Translations under genes and position numbers: made by a program
The notes under the pieces: model-generated
Databases searched by the model: none
Told to the model about the DNA's origin: nothing
Seen by the model: only the letters and a program-made list of their open reading frames with translations
Source: CALKZN01 sp964633815
GTDB taxonomy: Bacteria > Pseudomonadota > Gammaproteobacteria > Arenicellales > Arenicellaceae
Assembly: GCA_964633815.1 (NCBI GenBank)
Contig: CAZWHW010000006.1
Span: 24,461-88,460, forward strand
Length of the DNA: 64,000 nucleotides
Direction of reading: 5' to 3'
Shown: positions 27,705-36,478 of the stretch, in pieces
Layout of the letters: each line of letters opens with the position of its first letter
Position numbering within the stretch: the stretch's first letter is position 1

Positions 27705-28436
27705 ATGTTAGATATTCAATTCAGTTCAGCCTTGATTGAGCAAATCACAATAATGAGCTTATTAAGCTTTTTAGTAGTTATTGTATTTGCAATTATCTGG
27801 TTAAAAGATTTATTTGCTGCAGTCATTCTCCTTGGAATCTACAGTTTAGCTGCTGCGGCCATTTTTGTTGTCATGGATGCTGTTGATGTCGCTTTCACTG
27901 AAGCCGCTGTTGGTGCAGGAATCTCTACAATCTTGCTATTAGGTGCATTATCGCTAACCAAACATGAACAAAAACCACAAAGTAATAATAATCCAGTAGC
28001 GATAATTATCGTGCTATTTACTGGTGGTCTTTTAATTTATGGCACTGTTGATCTACCCTTCTATGGCTCTGCTGCTTCAGCAGTCAATACACACCCAGAC
28101 ATTGCTAGTCGCTTTATTTTTCAATCAGAATCTGAAATTGGTGTCCCCAACATAGTAACCTCTGTTTTAGCCAGTTATCGAGGCTATGACACACTCGGTG
28201 AAACTGCTGTAGTGTTTACCGCTGCTGTGGCGGTTTTAGCATTAATTGGCCTTAGACGAATTTATCGCAATGATGATGAGCAAGATTTTGGCGACAATAA
28301 AACAGCAGAACAAAAGGACGAGACTGACATCAAATTTCGCGCTGATGGCACAATTAAAACCAAATATAAAGACGCCAATCAAACAGCTTTAAACGCCGCC
28401 AGAGAAAATACTAAAGATGGAGAAATTGCCTCATGA
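27705..28436 (+). CDS. MrpA C-terminal-like subunit (MbhD/MbhE-type, DUF4040)
   Basis: A 243-residue membrane protein matching the last part of MrpA, not the whole of it. The first half is the DUF4040/MbhD-type region with WLKDLFAAVILLGIYSLAAAAIF and DVAFTEAAVGAGISTILLLGAL. The second half is the MbhE-type region with GVPNIVTSVLASYRGYDTLGETAVVFTAAVAVL. In classical Mrp these segments are fused to a 14-helix NuoL-like N-terminus; here that domain is missing and separate genes downstream supply it. The C-terminal 60 residues are charged. It overlaps mrpB by 4 bp. Confidence 0.88.
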   Translation: MLDIQFSSALIEQITIMSLLSFLVVIVFAIIWLKDLFAAVILLGIYSLAAAAIFVVMDAVDVAFTEAAVGAGISTILLLGALSLTKHEQKPQSNNNPVAIIIVLFTGGLLIYGTVDLPFYGSAASAVNTHPDIASRFIFQSESEIGVPNIVTSVLASYRGYDTLGETAVVFTAAVAVLALIGLRRIYRNDDEQDFGDNKTAEQKDETDIKFRADGTIKTKYKDANQTALNAARENTKDGEIAS

Positions 28437-28864
28437 TGCAATCTCACAAACAGCAACATGAAGTATTACAGCTTATCTCTAAGTTGCTTATTCCGTTCAT
28501 CCTATTATTTGCTCTTTATGTTCAATTTCATGGTGACTATGGCCCCGGTGGAGGTTTTCAGGCTGGAGTGATTTTTGCAGCAGCATTCATCCTGCATGGT
28601 ATTGTTTTTGGGGTCAATAACACGAGAAAAGTATTGCCCGCATCGATACTTAAAACAGGCATGTCTCTCGGCGTATTACTTTACGCAGGTACTGGTGTAG
28701 TGAGCATGTTTTTAGGAGCAAATTTTCTCGACTACAATGTATTGGCAAGTAACCCTTTGTCTGGACAACACTGGGGCATCTTTGCTGTCGAACTAGGTGT
28801 TGGTCTCACTGTTACCTGCGTGATGATCATCATGTTTTATAGCTTTTCTCTTAAGGTTCGCTAA
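28433..28864 (+). CDS. mrpB: Mrp-type cation/proton antiporter subunit B
   Basis: A 143-residue MrpB/MnhB protein with four helices. FALYVQFHGDYGPGGGFQAGVIFAAAFILHGI is the diagnostic segment; GIFAVELGVGLTVTCVMIIMFYSFS ends the protein. It overlaps the gene before it by 4 bp and sits 13 bp before mrpC. Confidence 0.93.
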   Translation: MMQSHKQQHEVLQLISKLLIPFILLFALYVQFHGDYGPGGGFQAGVIFAAAFILHGIVFGVNNTRKVLPASILKTGMSLGVLLYAGTGVVSMFLGANFLDYNVLASNPLSGQHWGIFAVELGVGLTVTCVMIIMFYSFSLKVR

Positions 28865-28877
28865 CGAAATATTTAAC

Positions 28878-29300
28878 ATGACTACGATTATCGCCTCCTT
28901 TAACTACTGGATTGTCATCATAATAATGATGATGGGACTCTATATCATGATTGCTCGTGACAATTTAGTAAAAAAACTACTAGGCCTGAGCATTTTTCAA
29001 ACCGCTATTTTTTATTTTTATATCAGCCTTGGCAAGATCACAGGTGGTTCAGCACCTATACTCGATCCAGATATTACAACTTATTCCAACCCCTTGCCTC
29101 ACGTTTTAATCCTGACTGCAATTGTGGTTGGTGTCGCAACAACTGCCGTCGGGCTAGCTTTAATCATTCGTATTTACGATAACACTGGTAGCATTGAAGA
29201 AGATGATATTCGTCAATTGGAATACAGCTTGATTCAAGAAATTGAAGATCAAGCTAATGCCTCAGAAGATGATCAACAAGAAACCAATAAGCCGAAATAA
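28878..29300 (+). CDS. mrpC: Mrp-type cation/proton antiporter subunit C (NuoK-like)
   Basis: A 140-residue NuoK homologue with three helices. Features: IMMMGLYIMIARDNLVKKLLGLSIFQ, the DPDITTYSNPLPHVLILTAIVVGVATTAVGLALIIRIY block, and an acidic C-terminus. Lies 3 bp before mrpD. Confidence 0.93.
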   Translation: MTTIIASFNYWIVIIIMMMGLYIMIARDNLVKKLLGLSIFQTAIFYFYISLGKITGGSAPILDPDITTYSNPLPHVLILTAIVVGVATTAVGLALIIRIYDNTGSIEEDDIRQLEYSLIQEIEDQANASEDDQQETNKPK

Positions 29301-29303
29301 ATC

Positions 29304-30845
29304 ATGTTGAAATCTATCAATGAACTCTCTGTTATAGAGCAAGTGATGCATCACCTGCCAGCAATTATTATTGTCTTGCCATTAATGGCGGCTCCTATTT
29401 GCGTTATTTTCCGCAATCGCGTGCTAGCTTGGTCAATATCCGTAATCATTAGCTGTCTATGCGCCATCATCGCAACCATTTTATTAATACAAGTCCAAGA
29501 TGGCTCAGTTATTCATTATCATTTAGGTGGCTGGAGTGCTCCTAGTGGTATTGAATACTATATTGATACTACCAATGCTTTGGTTTTGCTTCTGGTTGCT
29601 AGCATCAGTGCCATTACTGCTATCTATAGCTTTCCAAGTGTTGCCCAAGAAATAGCTAAACAAAAACATTATCTTTTCTACACTGCATGGCTATTATGCT
29701 TAACTGGCTTAATGGGCATAACCATCACTGGTGATGCTTTCAATGTATTCGTCTTTTTAGAAATTTCATCCCTATCCACTTATTTGATGGTGGCTTTAGG
29801 TCGCGAACGTCCACATTCTTTCATGGCAGCCTTCCGATATTTGATCATGGGCAGTGTTGGTGCCTCATTTATTCTGATCGGAATTGGATTTTTATACGCA
29901 TCGACTGGTTCATTGAATATGCAAGATTTGGCATGGAGAATTTCCGAAAGCAATGATTCTCGAACTGTCGTGGTAGCATTTGCATTCCTAACCGTGGGAA
30001 TATTAATCAAAGCGGCAGTGTTCCCAGTGCATAACTGGCTGCCCAACGCCTATCAATATGCACCCTCTGCAGTCAGCTCATTTCTGTCTGGAACTGCTAC
30101 CAAAGTATCGCTCTATGTTCTAATTAGGTTTATGTTCAATGTGTTTGGTGCTGATTATAGTTTCAGTGATAAGCTGCTCAGCAATGTGCTACTGCCTATG
30201 GCTATCATTGGCTTTCTAGTCATGTCAGTTGTCGCTATCTTCCAAACTGACATTCGCCGCATGCTAGCGTATTCAAGTATCGCCCAAGTTGGCTATATCC
30301 TATCTGGCATTGCTATGGCGAATCAAGCAGGATTATCAGCCGCGCTAATCCATATTGTGAATCATGGCTTGATCAAATCTGCATTATTTATGGCCACTGG
30401 TTGTATCATTTATCGGTTGGGTTCTGCCCATATCTTGTCAATGAGGCAATTAATCAAACAAATGCCAATCACCACTACAGCCTTTGCTGTTGGCGGCATT
30501 AGTTTGGTTGGCATGCCATTAACTGCAGGCTTTATTAGCAAGTGGAACATTATTTCCGCTTCTCTAAGCAATGGCTGGTGGTGGCTAGCGATTTTGATCT
30601 TAATCAGTTCAGTATTAGCCGTGATTTATATCGGCAGAATTATTCAAATGACTTGTTTTTCACCGAAAACAATCACGTCTGATAACTTAGACCACACTAC
30701 AAACCACACAAATGAAGCACCAACGCTTATGTGGGCAAGCACTTGGGTATTATTATTGGCATCACTGTATTTGGGTTTAAATAGTGAAGGGTTTGTTGGT
30801 TTAACTCAAGATGCAGCCAATCAAATTCTCGGAGGGATAAAATAA
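29304..30845 (+). CDS. mrpD: Mrp-type cation/proton antiporter subunit D
   Basis: A 513-residue NuoL/M/N-family channel subunit with about 14 helices. The key acidic residue is the Glu in FVFLEISSLSTYLMVALG and the key lysine is in LIKAAVFPVHNWLPNAYQYA. DIRRMLAYSSIAQVGYILSG and GLIKSALFMATG complete the family pattern. It overlaps the next gene by one base (TAATG). First of three antiporter-like subunits in the operon. Confidence 0.92.
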   Translation: MLKSINELSVIEQVMHHLPAIIIVLPLMAAPICVIFRNRVLAWSISVIISCLCAIIATILLIQVQDGSVIHYHLGGWSAPSGIEYYIDTTNALVLLLVASISAITAIYSFPSVAQEIAKQKHYLFYTAWLLCLTGLMGITITGDAFNVFVFLEISSLSTYLMVALGRERPHSFMAAFRYLIMGSVGASFILIGIGFLYASTGSLNMQDLAWRISESNDSRTVVVAFAFLTVGILIKAAVFPVHNWLPNAYQYAPSAVSSFLSGTATKVSLYVLIRFMFNVFGADYSFSDKLLSNVLLPMAIIGFLVMSVVAIFQTDIRRMLAYSSIAQVGYILSGIAMANQAGLSAALIHIVNHGLIKSALFMATGCIIYRLGSAHILSMRQLIKQMPITTTAFAVGGISLVGMPLTAGFISKWNIISASLSNGWWWLAILILISSVLAVIYIGRIIQMTCFSPKTITSDNLDHTTNHTNEAPTLMWASTWVLLLASLYLGLNSEGFVGLTQDAANQILGGIK

Positions 30846-32341
30846 TGTGGCCATTATTTATCTTAGATGAATTAAATCCAATCTGGGCAATTTTAGTGCC
30901 TTTGTTGGCAACGCCATTTATCGCTATCTTAGGAGAGAAATGTCGTGACTGCCGAGAAACAGTTATCTTGATCGCTGGTGGATTAACTTTATTGGTCAAC
31001 ATCCTAATTTTTAATGGCATGCAACAAGGCATGTCTATTACTAGTGGTGAACAGTTATTATTTGCGGGTCTAAGTTTAAAATTATCGGCTGAACCGCTCG
31101 GTGTCTTATTTGCTCTATTAGCTAGTTTTTTATGGATTGTGACTACCATATACAGTATTGGTTATATGCGTTCACATCATGAAAAAAATCAAACTCGATT
31201 TTATCTATGCTTTGCCATCGCCATTGCAGCTGTTATGGGCGCAGCTTATGCTGACAACCTGCTGACTTTATTTGTAGCTTATGAAGCCATCACTTTATCA
31301 ACGCTACCTTTAGTTACCCATGCGGGCACAGCTGCAGCACAACGCGCAGGTCGAATTTATATCATCACCTTAATGACGGCTTCGATAGCTTTATTAATGC
31401 CTGCGATGATTTGGATTTGGTATGAAACTGGCACCCTTAATTTTGTTCCAGGTGGAATTCTAAGCTCTGTTAACCTTTCTCCGACCTTATTGAGCATCAT
31501 GCTTGGCTTGATTGTTTTTGGCACTGCTAAAGCTGCGTTAATGCCTGTGCATGGCTGGCTACCAAATGCAATGGTTGCGCCAACACCGGTCAGTGCTTTA
31601 TTGCATGCAGTTGCTGTTGTTAAAACAGGGGTTTTCTTAATCCTAAAAGTCGTAGTCTACACTTTCGGATTAGAAACCATCAGCAGCACAGGCATAGCAA
31701 ATTGGCTGGTTTATATCAGCTGCGCTACGATTCTAGTCGCGTCATTAATTGCGATGACAAAAGACAATCTAAAAGCGCGTCTGGCTTATTCAACCATCGG
31801 TCAACTGTCATACATCGTTCTCGCAGCCATGTTGGCCACCTCTGAATCAATCGTTGGTGGCGGGATGCATATCATTTCGCATGCTTTTGGCAAGATCACC
31901 CTATTCTTTTGTGCAGGTGCAATCTTAGTTTCTTTGCATGTAAAAAATGTCAGTGATTTAGATGGTGTTGGCAAGCAAATTCCACTGACCATGTTAGCTT
32001 TTTTCATTGGTTCTTTATCCATTATAGGCCTGCCTCCCACAGCCGGATTATGGAGTAAATTAAGTATTGCCGTTGGCGCATTAGATGCCGAACAAATTAT
32101 CCCTGTGGCCGTATTAATGCTTAGTTCATTACTCAACATTGCCTATTTACTACCAATTCCTATTCGAGCATTTTTCCGCGAACGAGCAGCAGTTTCTCAC
32201 GAAGAAAGTCATGCCGCTTCAACTTTTGGCATTGAACCCGTTGCCTGTAAAATTGCCATTAGCATCACGATGATTGCTTGTTTCGTTTTGTTTTTCTATG
32301 CCAACCGCATTACTGACGTGTTGTATACCCTACCCCTTTAA
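30845..32341 (+). CDS. Second MrpD/NuoN-like antiporter subunit
   Basis: A 498-residue proton-conducting membrane transporter-family protein with about 14 helices. The conserved Glu is in LFVAYEAITLSTLPLVTH and the Lys in GTAKAALMPVHGWLPNAMVAP. NLKARLAYSTIGQLSYIVLAAML follows. It is a paralogue of the neighbouring MrpD-like genes and keeps the residues expected for proton translocation, so it is probably an active channel module. Confidence 0.88.
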   Translation: MWPLFILDELNPIWAILVPLLATPFIAILGEKCRDCRETVILIAGGLTLLVNILIFNGMQQGMSITSGEQLLFAGLSLKLSAEPLGVLFALLASFLWIVTTIYSIGYMRSHHEKNQTRFYLCFAIAIAAVMGAAYADNLLTLFVAYEAITLSTLPLVTHAGTAAAQRAGRIYIITLMTASIALLMPAMIWIWYETGTLNFVPGGILSSVNLSPTLLSIMLGLIVFGTAKAALMPVHGWLPNAMVAPTPVSALLHAVAVVKTGVFLILKVVVYTFGLETISSTGIANWLVYISCATILVASLIAMTKDNLKARLAYSTIGQLSYIVLAAMLATSESIVGGGMHIISHAFGKITLFFCAGAILVSLHVKNVSDLDGVGKQIPLTMLAFFIGSLSIIGLPPTAGLWSKLSIAVGALDAEQIIPVAVLMLSSLLNIAYLLPIPIRAFFRERAAVSHEESHAASTFGIEPVACKIAISITMIACFVLFFYANRITDVLYTLPL

Positions 32342-32361
32342 ATCATTATCGGGTCAATACT

Positions 32362-32739
32362 ATGAAAAATCATTCTGACACACATACTGATAACAACGCG
32401 CATCACGCGTCAGGCTTCTTCTACCGTGAAGATGTGATTCGTTGGATTTTGAGAATTTTTTATCTTGGTGCAGCCATTTTATTCTTTATCGACTTTCTGA
32501 TTCATCGACATATCATTACTAATGTTGAAAAAGTCCCGACATTTTATGCGCTTTATGGTTTTTTCGCTTGCGTGATCTTAGTGGTTATCGCTAAGTGGAT
32601 GAGAATCGTACTGATTCGCGCCGAAAATTATTATGATGAACCGGAAGACTCAGCTGATTTTTTGCGCAAACAAGGCTTAGATTTACCTAAATCAGAATAC
32701 AACTCTGATGAAGCATCAGCAGATAAGGAGACATCATGA
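32362..32739 (+). CDS. Small two-helix membrane protein of the antiporter operon
   Basis: A 125-residue protein. It has a His-rich N-terminus (residues 1-16), TM1 at about 28-48 and TM2 at about 62-80 (FYALYGFFACVILVVIAKWM), then MRIVLIRAENYYDE and a charged tail. Not one of the standard Mrp subunits A-G. Similar small proteins accompany other three-channel antiporter operons, so it is probably an accessory subunit. It overlaps the next gene by 4 bp. Confidence 0.75.
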   Translation: MKNHSDTHTDNNAHHASGFFYREDVIRWILRIFYLGAAILFFIDFLIHRHIITNVEKVPTFYALYGFFACVILVVIAKWMRIVLIRAENYYDEPEDSADFLRKQGLDLPKSEYNSDEASADKETS

Positions 32740-34463
32740 GTTTATTAGGCTTATTTGATTGGGGACTTCCTCCATTTCTTTTATTGTTTATTGGCTCAAT
32801 TTTGGCCGCCTGCACACGTGGTCATTTACAAAAAGTTATTGTGGTATTGACGCCAATACTCAGCTTTTTAAATTTTTATCAACTGCCAATTGATTACAAC
32901 TTGATACAAAACGTTTACGGTTTGAATCTTGAACTCGCCTATAGCGATAAGTTATCGAGATTATTTGGCTATTTATTTCATTTAGCTGCTTTAATTGGTG
33001 TCATATACTCTCTACAAGTCAAAGACACCATCCAACATGTGGCTGCGCTCGCTTATGCTGCTAGTGCGATTGGCGCTGTATTTGCTGGCGACTGGATCAC
33101 TTTATTCATTTTCTGGGAAGGTTTAGCACTGACTTCAGTCTTTCTAATATGGGCAAGACGCACTGAGCGCAGCTACCGCAGCGGCATGCGCTATTTGATC
33201 ATGCAGGTGTTATCTGGAGTATTATTGTTTGCTGGCGCTCTGTTACTGCTAAAAGGTGGCTTGCCTGCCAAAGTCACGGCATTGTCACTGACTGACAATT
33301 TCAATCAATATACTAGCATTGGAACGTGGCTGATTTTCATCGCCTTTGGCATCAAAGCAGGCTTTCCGTTATTACACACTTGGATTACTGATTCTTATCC
33401 AGAAGCCACTGTGTCAGGTTCAGTTTTTCTATCCGCTTTCACCACTAAGGTCGCCATATATGTTTTAGCCAGAGTATTTGCTGGAGAAGAGCTATTAGTG
33501 CCAATCGGATTGACCATGGCCTGTTTCCCAATTTTCTTTGCAGTGATAGAAAACGACCTCCGCCGCGTACTGACCTACAGCATGATCAACCAAATCGGCT
33601 TTATGGTTTGCGGCATCGGCATTGGCACCGAACTTGCCATCAATGGTTCAGTAGCACACGCATTCAATGATGTCTTATTCAAAGGTTTATTAATGATGAG
33701 CATGGGCGCTGTTTTATATCGTACAGGCAACATCAATGGTTCAGATTTGGGTGGTTTATACAAATCCATGCCTAAAACGACTGTGCTGTGTATTATTGGC
33801 GCTGCTTCGATTTCAGCCTTTCCACTATTCAACGGTTTTGTCAGCAAGGCCATCATTATGGGTGAAGTTTTATACGCAGGCCACACCATAGGTTGGTTGA
33901 TGCTACTATTCGCTGCTGCTGGCGTTTTTCATCATGCAGGCATAAAAATCCCTTTCTTTGCTTTTTTTGCCCATGACAGTGGCATTAAGGTGAAAGAAGC
34001 GCCTACTAATATGTTGATTGCCATGTCGATCAGTGCAGCTTTTTGCATCGGCATTGGTATGAATCCACAATGGTTATATCAATTACTACCATTTGCAATG
34101 GATTATTCACCTTATGATCTAACGCATGTAGTCACTCAGCTGCAGTTATTGTTCTTTTCAGCACTAGCCTTTGTATTTTTAAACTTAAAGGGTATGTACC
34201 CGCCTGAACTACGTTCAACCAATTTAGATACTGATTGGTTTATTCGACGTTTGTTCCCATCAATCTACGCTAGTTTGCAACATTTACTGCAATCGGCTTT
34301 TAAAGGTATCACAGGAGTAACAAGTCAATACTTACAATGGCAAACTCAGATTTTAAAAAAATCAAGTGGGCCAAATGGCATTTTATCTCGCGGCTGGGGT
34401 GCAAATAATATGATATTTATTGTGATTTTATTATTAGGCGCATTATTACTATTTGACTTCTAA
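32736..34463 (+). CDS. Third MrpD/NuoL-like antiporter subunit
   Basis: A 575-residue NuoL/MrpA-N-like membrane protein. Glu in LFIFWEGLALTSVFLIWA and Lys in FGIKAGFPLLHTWITDSYPEA are conserved. NDLRRVLTYSMINQIGFMVCG and AFNDVLFKGLLMMSMGAVLYRTG fit the family. A C-terminal extension (about 460-575) ends in a further helix (MIFIVILLLGALLLFDF), reminiscent of the NuoL lateral-helix region. Last gene of the operon. With the truncated MrpA it could supply the missing MrpA N-terminal function. Confidence 0.87.
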   Translation: MSLLGLFDWGLPPFLLLFIGSILAACTRGHLQKVIVVLTPILSFLNFYQLPIDYNLIQNVYGLNLELAYSDKLSRLFGYLFHLAALIGVIYSLQVKDTIQHVAALAYAASAIGAVFAGDWITLFIFWEGLALTSVFLIWARRTERSYRSGMRYLIMQVLSGVLLFAGALLLLKGGLPAKVTALSLTDNFNQYTSIGTWLIFIAFGIKAGFPLLHTWITDSYPEATVSGSVFLSAFTTKVAIYVLARVFAGEELLVPIGLTMACFPIFFAVIENDLRRVLTYSMINQIGFMVCGIGIGTELAINGSVAHAFNDVLFKGLLMMSMGAVLYRTGNINGSDLGGLYKSMPKTTVLCIIGAASISAFPLFNGFVSKAIIMGEVLYAGHTIGWLMLLFAAAGVFHHAGIKIPFFAFFAHDSGIKVKEAPTNMLIAMSISAAFCIGIGMNPQWLYQLLPFAMDYSPYDLTHVVTQLQLLFFSALAFVFLNLKGMYPPELRSTNLDTDWFIRRLFPSIYASLQHLLQSAFKGITGVTSQYLQWQTQILKKSSGPNGILSRGWGANNMIFIVILLLGALLLFDF

Positions 34464-34472
34464 ACTCAAAGG

Positions 34473-34507
34473 TTATGCACAAAAGCTGTGGATAACTTTG
34501 TGCATAA
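34473..34507. other. Cluster of three perfect DnaA boxes
   Basis: TTATGCACA on the plus strand at 34473-34481, TTATCCACA on the minus strand at 34487-34495, and TTATGCACA on the minus strand at 34499-34507. All three match TTATNCACA exactly, with starts 14 and 12 bp apart, and the outer two form an inverted repeat. Three closely spaced boxes of mixed orientation recall the core of DnaA-reactivating sequences. An AT-rich stretch follows. Function is inferred. Confidence 0.6.
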
Positions 34508-34673
34508 AAACTAAAAATGCACGCTCAGCTCAATAATTACCATTAAACAACCATTTTGATTAAAATTTAATCAAACTAAAAAAACTATAAAAATCAATTA
34601 GTTATGGAGTATTTTTGAAATTAAAATTTAGGATGTAAGCGCTAGTCATTGAGTTTGTAACAGTCTTGTAACA

Positions 34674-34682
34674 TGTGCATAA
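34674..34682 (-). other. Fourth perfect DnaA box
   Basis: TGTGCATAA, the reverse of TTATGCACA, 48 bp before the RDD gene and 167 bp after the three-box cluster. Confidence 0.5.
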
Positions 34683-34729
34683 CATACAAATATTTTGATT
34701 TGTAAAGTCAATAGGGTTTTTAAAAAGAA

Positions 34730-35206
34730 ATGAAAAAAGAAGTTACACGTCCTGGCTTAATCAAACGACTATCAGTAGTCATTTACGATGGCTTATTGCT
34801 TGCAGGTGTCCTATTTTTTTGCCTAGTTATCACCTTTGGTATCGGTTTATATCTTTTTAAGGTCATCAATGGCGCTGGCATACAAGAATACCCACAGTTT
34901 AAAGCCCTTATCTCAGCATTAGTTATTATAGTTGCCTTAATCCTAGCTTATTTTTTTTATGGATGGTTTTGGACCAAAGGTGGCCAAACACTCGGGATGC
35001 GAGCCTGGCATCTGTATTTAATCAACGAAGATGGCAAGTTTGTTAGTTGGAAAACCGCAAGAATCCGCTTTCTCGTTGCTATCTTTTCTTGGGCTTGTCT
35101 AGGTATGGGGTTCGCTTGGATATTAGTCAACAGAAAGAATTTAGCTTGGCATGACATCGTCTCAAAAACTCAGATTGTTAAATATAAAGTAATAACTAAG
35201 AAATAG
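34730..35206 (+). CDS. RDD family membrane protein
   Basis: A 158-residue RDD-domain protein with three or four helices. The family start is PGLIKRLSVVIYDGLLLAGVLF, with the Arg and Asp of the RDD motif (R at 10, D at 18). GGQTLGMRAWHLYLINEDG and LAWHDIVSKTQIV near the end are conserved. Many RDD proteins have no assigned role; a few are reported as Na+/H+ antiporters. It follows the Mrp operon but is separated by 266 bp with the DnaA boxes. Confidence 0.85.
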   Translation: MKKEVTRPGLIKRLSVVIYDGLLLAGVLFFCLVITFGIGLYLFKVINGAGIQEYPQFKALISALVIIVALILAYFFYGWFWTKGGQTLGMRAWHLYLINEDGKFVSWKTARIRFLVAIFSWACLGMGFAWILVNRKNLAWHDIVSKTQIVKYKVITKK

Positions 35207-35279
35207 CCTAAGTGATCAAAAAAAGCGGGAACATTTTTCAATTCTGAAACATAGAAACCAACTTTATATTAAGTTGGAT

Positions 35280-35469
35280 ATGGCAATCCCAGCAACCTTT
35301 GCAAAGCAATTCCATCAAATTTTCCGGAAGGATGAGTGTCTTCAATTCATGGAAAAGCTATGTAAAAAACAATGCTGATTTGATGAAACAAGCACTGAAA
35401 CGTATCGAATCTTATACGGACCTATCTAAAGGTGTACGAGAAATAGTAAGCAAAGCACTGAATAATTAA
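35280..35469 (+). pseudogene. Possible frameshifted small ORF
   Basis: Frame 1 from ATG 35280 encodes MAIPATFAKQFHQIFRKDEC and stops at 35378 after 32 residues. A second frame from ATG 35332 encodes a 45-residue, mostly helical peptide ending SYTDLSKGVREIVSKALNN. The two overlap and both look protein-like, so one base change could have split one gene of about 63 codons. The second ATG has GGAAGG directly against it, too close for normal initiation. I recognise neither part. Confidence 0.25.
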
Positions 35470-35498
35470 TTAAAGGAATAATGTCTATTTTTATCTTA

Positions 35499-35532
35499 TA
35501 TCACGCTATATGAATTTACTTATAGCGTGATA
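35499..35532. repeat. 12-bp perfect inverted repeat
   Basis: TATCACGCTATA and TATAGCGTGATA flank a 10-nt loop. There is no T-run directly after it on either strand, so it is not a typical terminator. It may be an RNA 3'-end structure or a protein-binding site. Confidence 0.5.
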
Positions 35533-35546
35533 AAGCATTTTATATT

Positions 35547-35571
35547 CAATTGTTTACATTGTTAACAATTG
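35547..35571. repeat. CAATTGTT/AACAATTG inverted repeat upstream of DUF481 gene
   Basis: CAATTGTT and AACAATTG are perfect 8-bp arms around 9 nt, about 105 bp before the DUF481 ATG. Placement suits an operator; CCTTTTT follows, so a weak terminator is also possible. Confidence 0.4.
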
Positions 35572-35676
35572 CCTTTTTAAAACCTCCTTATACTTTCGCT
35601 AGGTATAGAAATAACGGAAATCTTCAAATTTTATTGGTTGCTATATCCAGTTCTTTTTGATTTTAAGAGGTAAAAC

Positions 35677-36432
35677 ATGAAACAACTTAAACTTTTAGTT
35701 GCTATTTTAGCAATGGGCGCTTCAGTCACAGCGCATGCGGAAACAGAAACAGAAACAGAAGAAAAAGGCTGGTCAGGTCAAGGTGAAGCAGGTATCAATT
35801 TCTCTAGCGGTAACACAGATAGTGAAAATGCGAATGCCGGCTTAAATTTTAAATATATAGGTGATGCTTGGGAGCATGAATTCGGTTTCAGATATTTTAA
35901 ATCTTCAAATGACGACATCGATTCAGCTGAAAGTATTGGCGCTGACTATAGACTTAAACGGAATCTATCAGAACGCCATTTCCTATTTGGTTTTGTATCT
36001 TTTTTAGACGACGAATTTGATGGTTTCACTGAGCAAACAAGTGTTGGCGTTGGTTATGGTTATAGATTAGTTAAGACTGAACCTCTAACATGGGATGTCG
36101 GTGCAGGTATTGGCTATCGTGATACGAGTGAACTTTTTTTGCAAGAAGATGGCACAGAGCTTGAAGGCGAAGATTTGGGCAGCGCAACATTAACCTTGTT
36201 TTCTGACTACACATTGAAACTGTCTAAAAATACTGATTTTGTGAATAAATTTGTTGCTGAAATTGGTTCAGATAATACTTTCGTAGAAAGTGATTCAGCG
36301 TTACTAGTTGGAATAAATAATGCCTTTGCATTGAAATTAGGTATCTTGTTTAGACATAACACTGATCCAGCAGAAGGTTCTGACGAAACAGATACTTTCA
36401 CAAGTGCTAATTTAGTTTATAACTTTAAGTAA
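35677..36432 (+). CDS. DUF481 family outer membrane protein
   Basis: A 251-residue DUF481 (YdiY-like) beta-barrel. The signal peptide is cleaved after AHA at about residue 21. An acidic ETETETEE stretch is followed by GWSGQGEAGINFSSGNTDSE, the usual DUF481 opening. Alternating amphipathic strands end in ANLVYNFK. Function is unknown; E. coli YdiY is an acid-inducible salt-induced outer membrane protein. AAGAGG precedes the ATG, and a bidirectional-looking terminator follows, so the gene is monocistronic. Confidence 0.88.
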   Translation: MKQLKLLVAILAMGASVTAHAETETETEEKGWSGQGEAGINFSSGNTDSENANAGLNFKYIGDAWEHEFGFRYFKSSNDDIDSAESIGADYRLKRNLSERHFLFGFVSFLDDEFDGFTEQTSVGVGYGYRLVKTEPLTWDVGAGIGYRDTSELFLQEDGTELEGEDLGSATLTLFSDYTLKLSKNTDFVNKFVAEIGSDNTFVESDSALLVGINNAFALKLGILFRHNTDPAEGSDETDTFTSANLVYNFK

Positions 36433-36448
36433 GGCTTATTTTGCAGAT

Positions 36449-36478
36449 AAAAAGGCTCGCCATATGCGAGCCTTTTTT
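36449..36478 (+). terminator. Rho-independent terminator after DUF481 gene
   Basis: AAAAAGGCTCGC and GCGAGCCTTTTTT form a long stem around CATAT, 17 nt after the stop. The flanking A and T runs would let it act on both strands. Confidence 0.92.

Larger units (their letters stand above)
35207..35676. other. Intergenic region with possible broken small gene and two inverted repeats
   Basis: This 470-bp region contains two short overlapping frames (35280-35378 and 35332-35469) that may be one frameshifted small gene, a 12-bp inverted repeat (35499-35532) and an 8-bp inverted repeat (35547-35571). The promoter of the DUF481 gene should lie downstream of the second repeat. Confidence 0.45.

Noticed and set aside
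34464..34729. DnaA boxes as the chromosomal origin oriC
   Set aside because: No dnaA, dnaN, mnmG, rpmH or parAB nearby and no clustered GATC sites; a titration or reactivation site fits better, and GC skew cannot be judged from one window.
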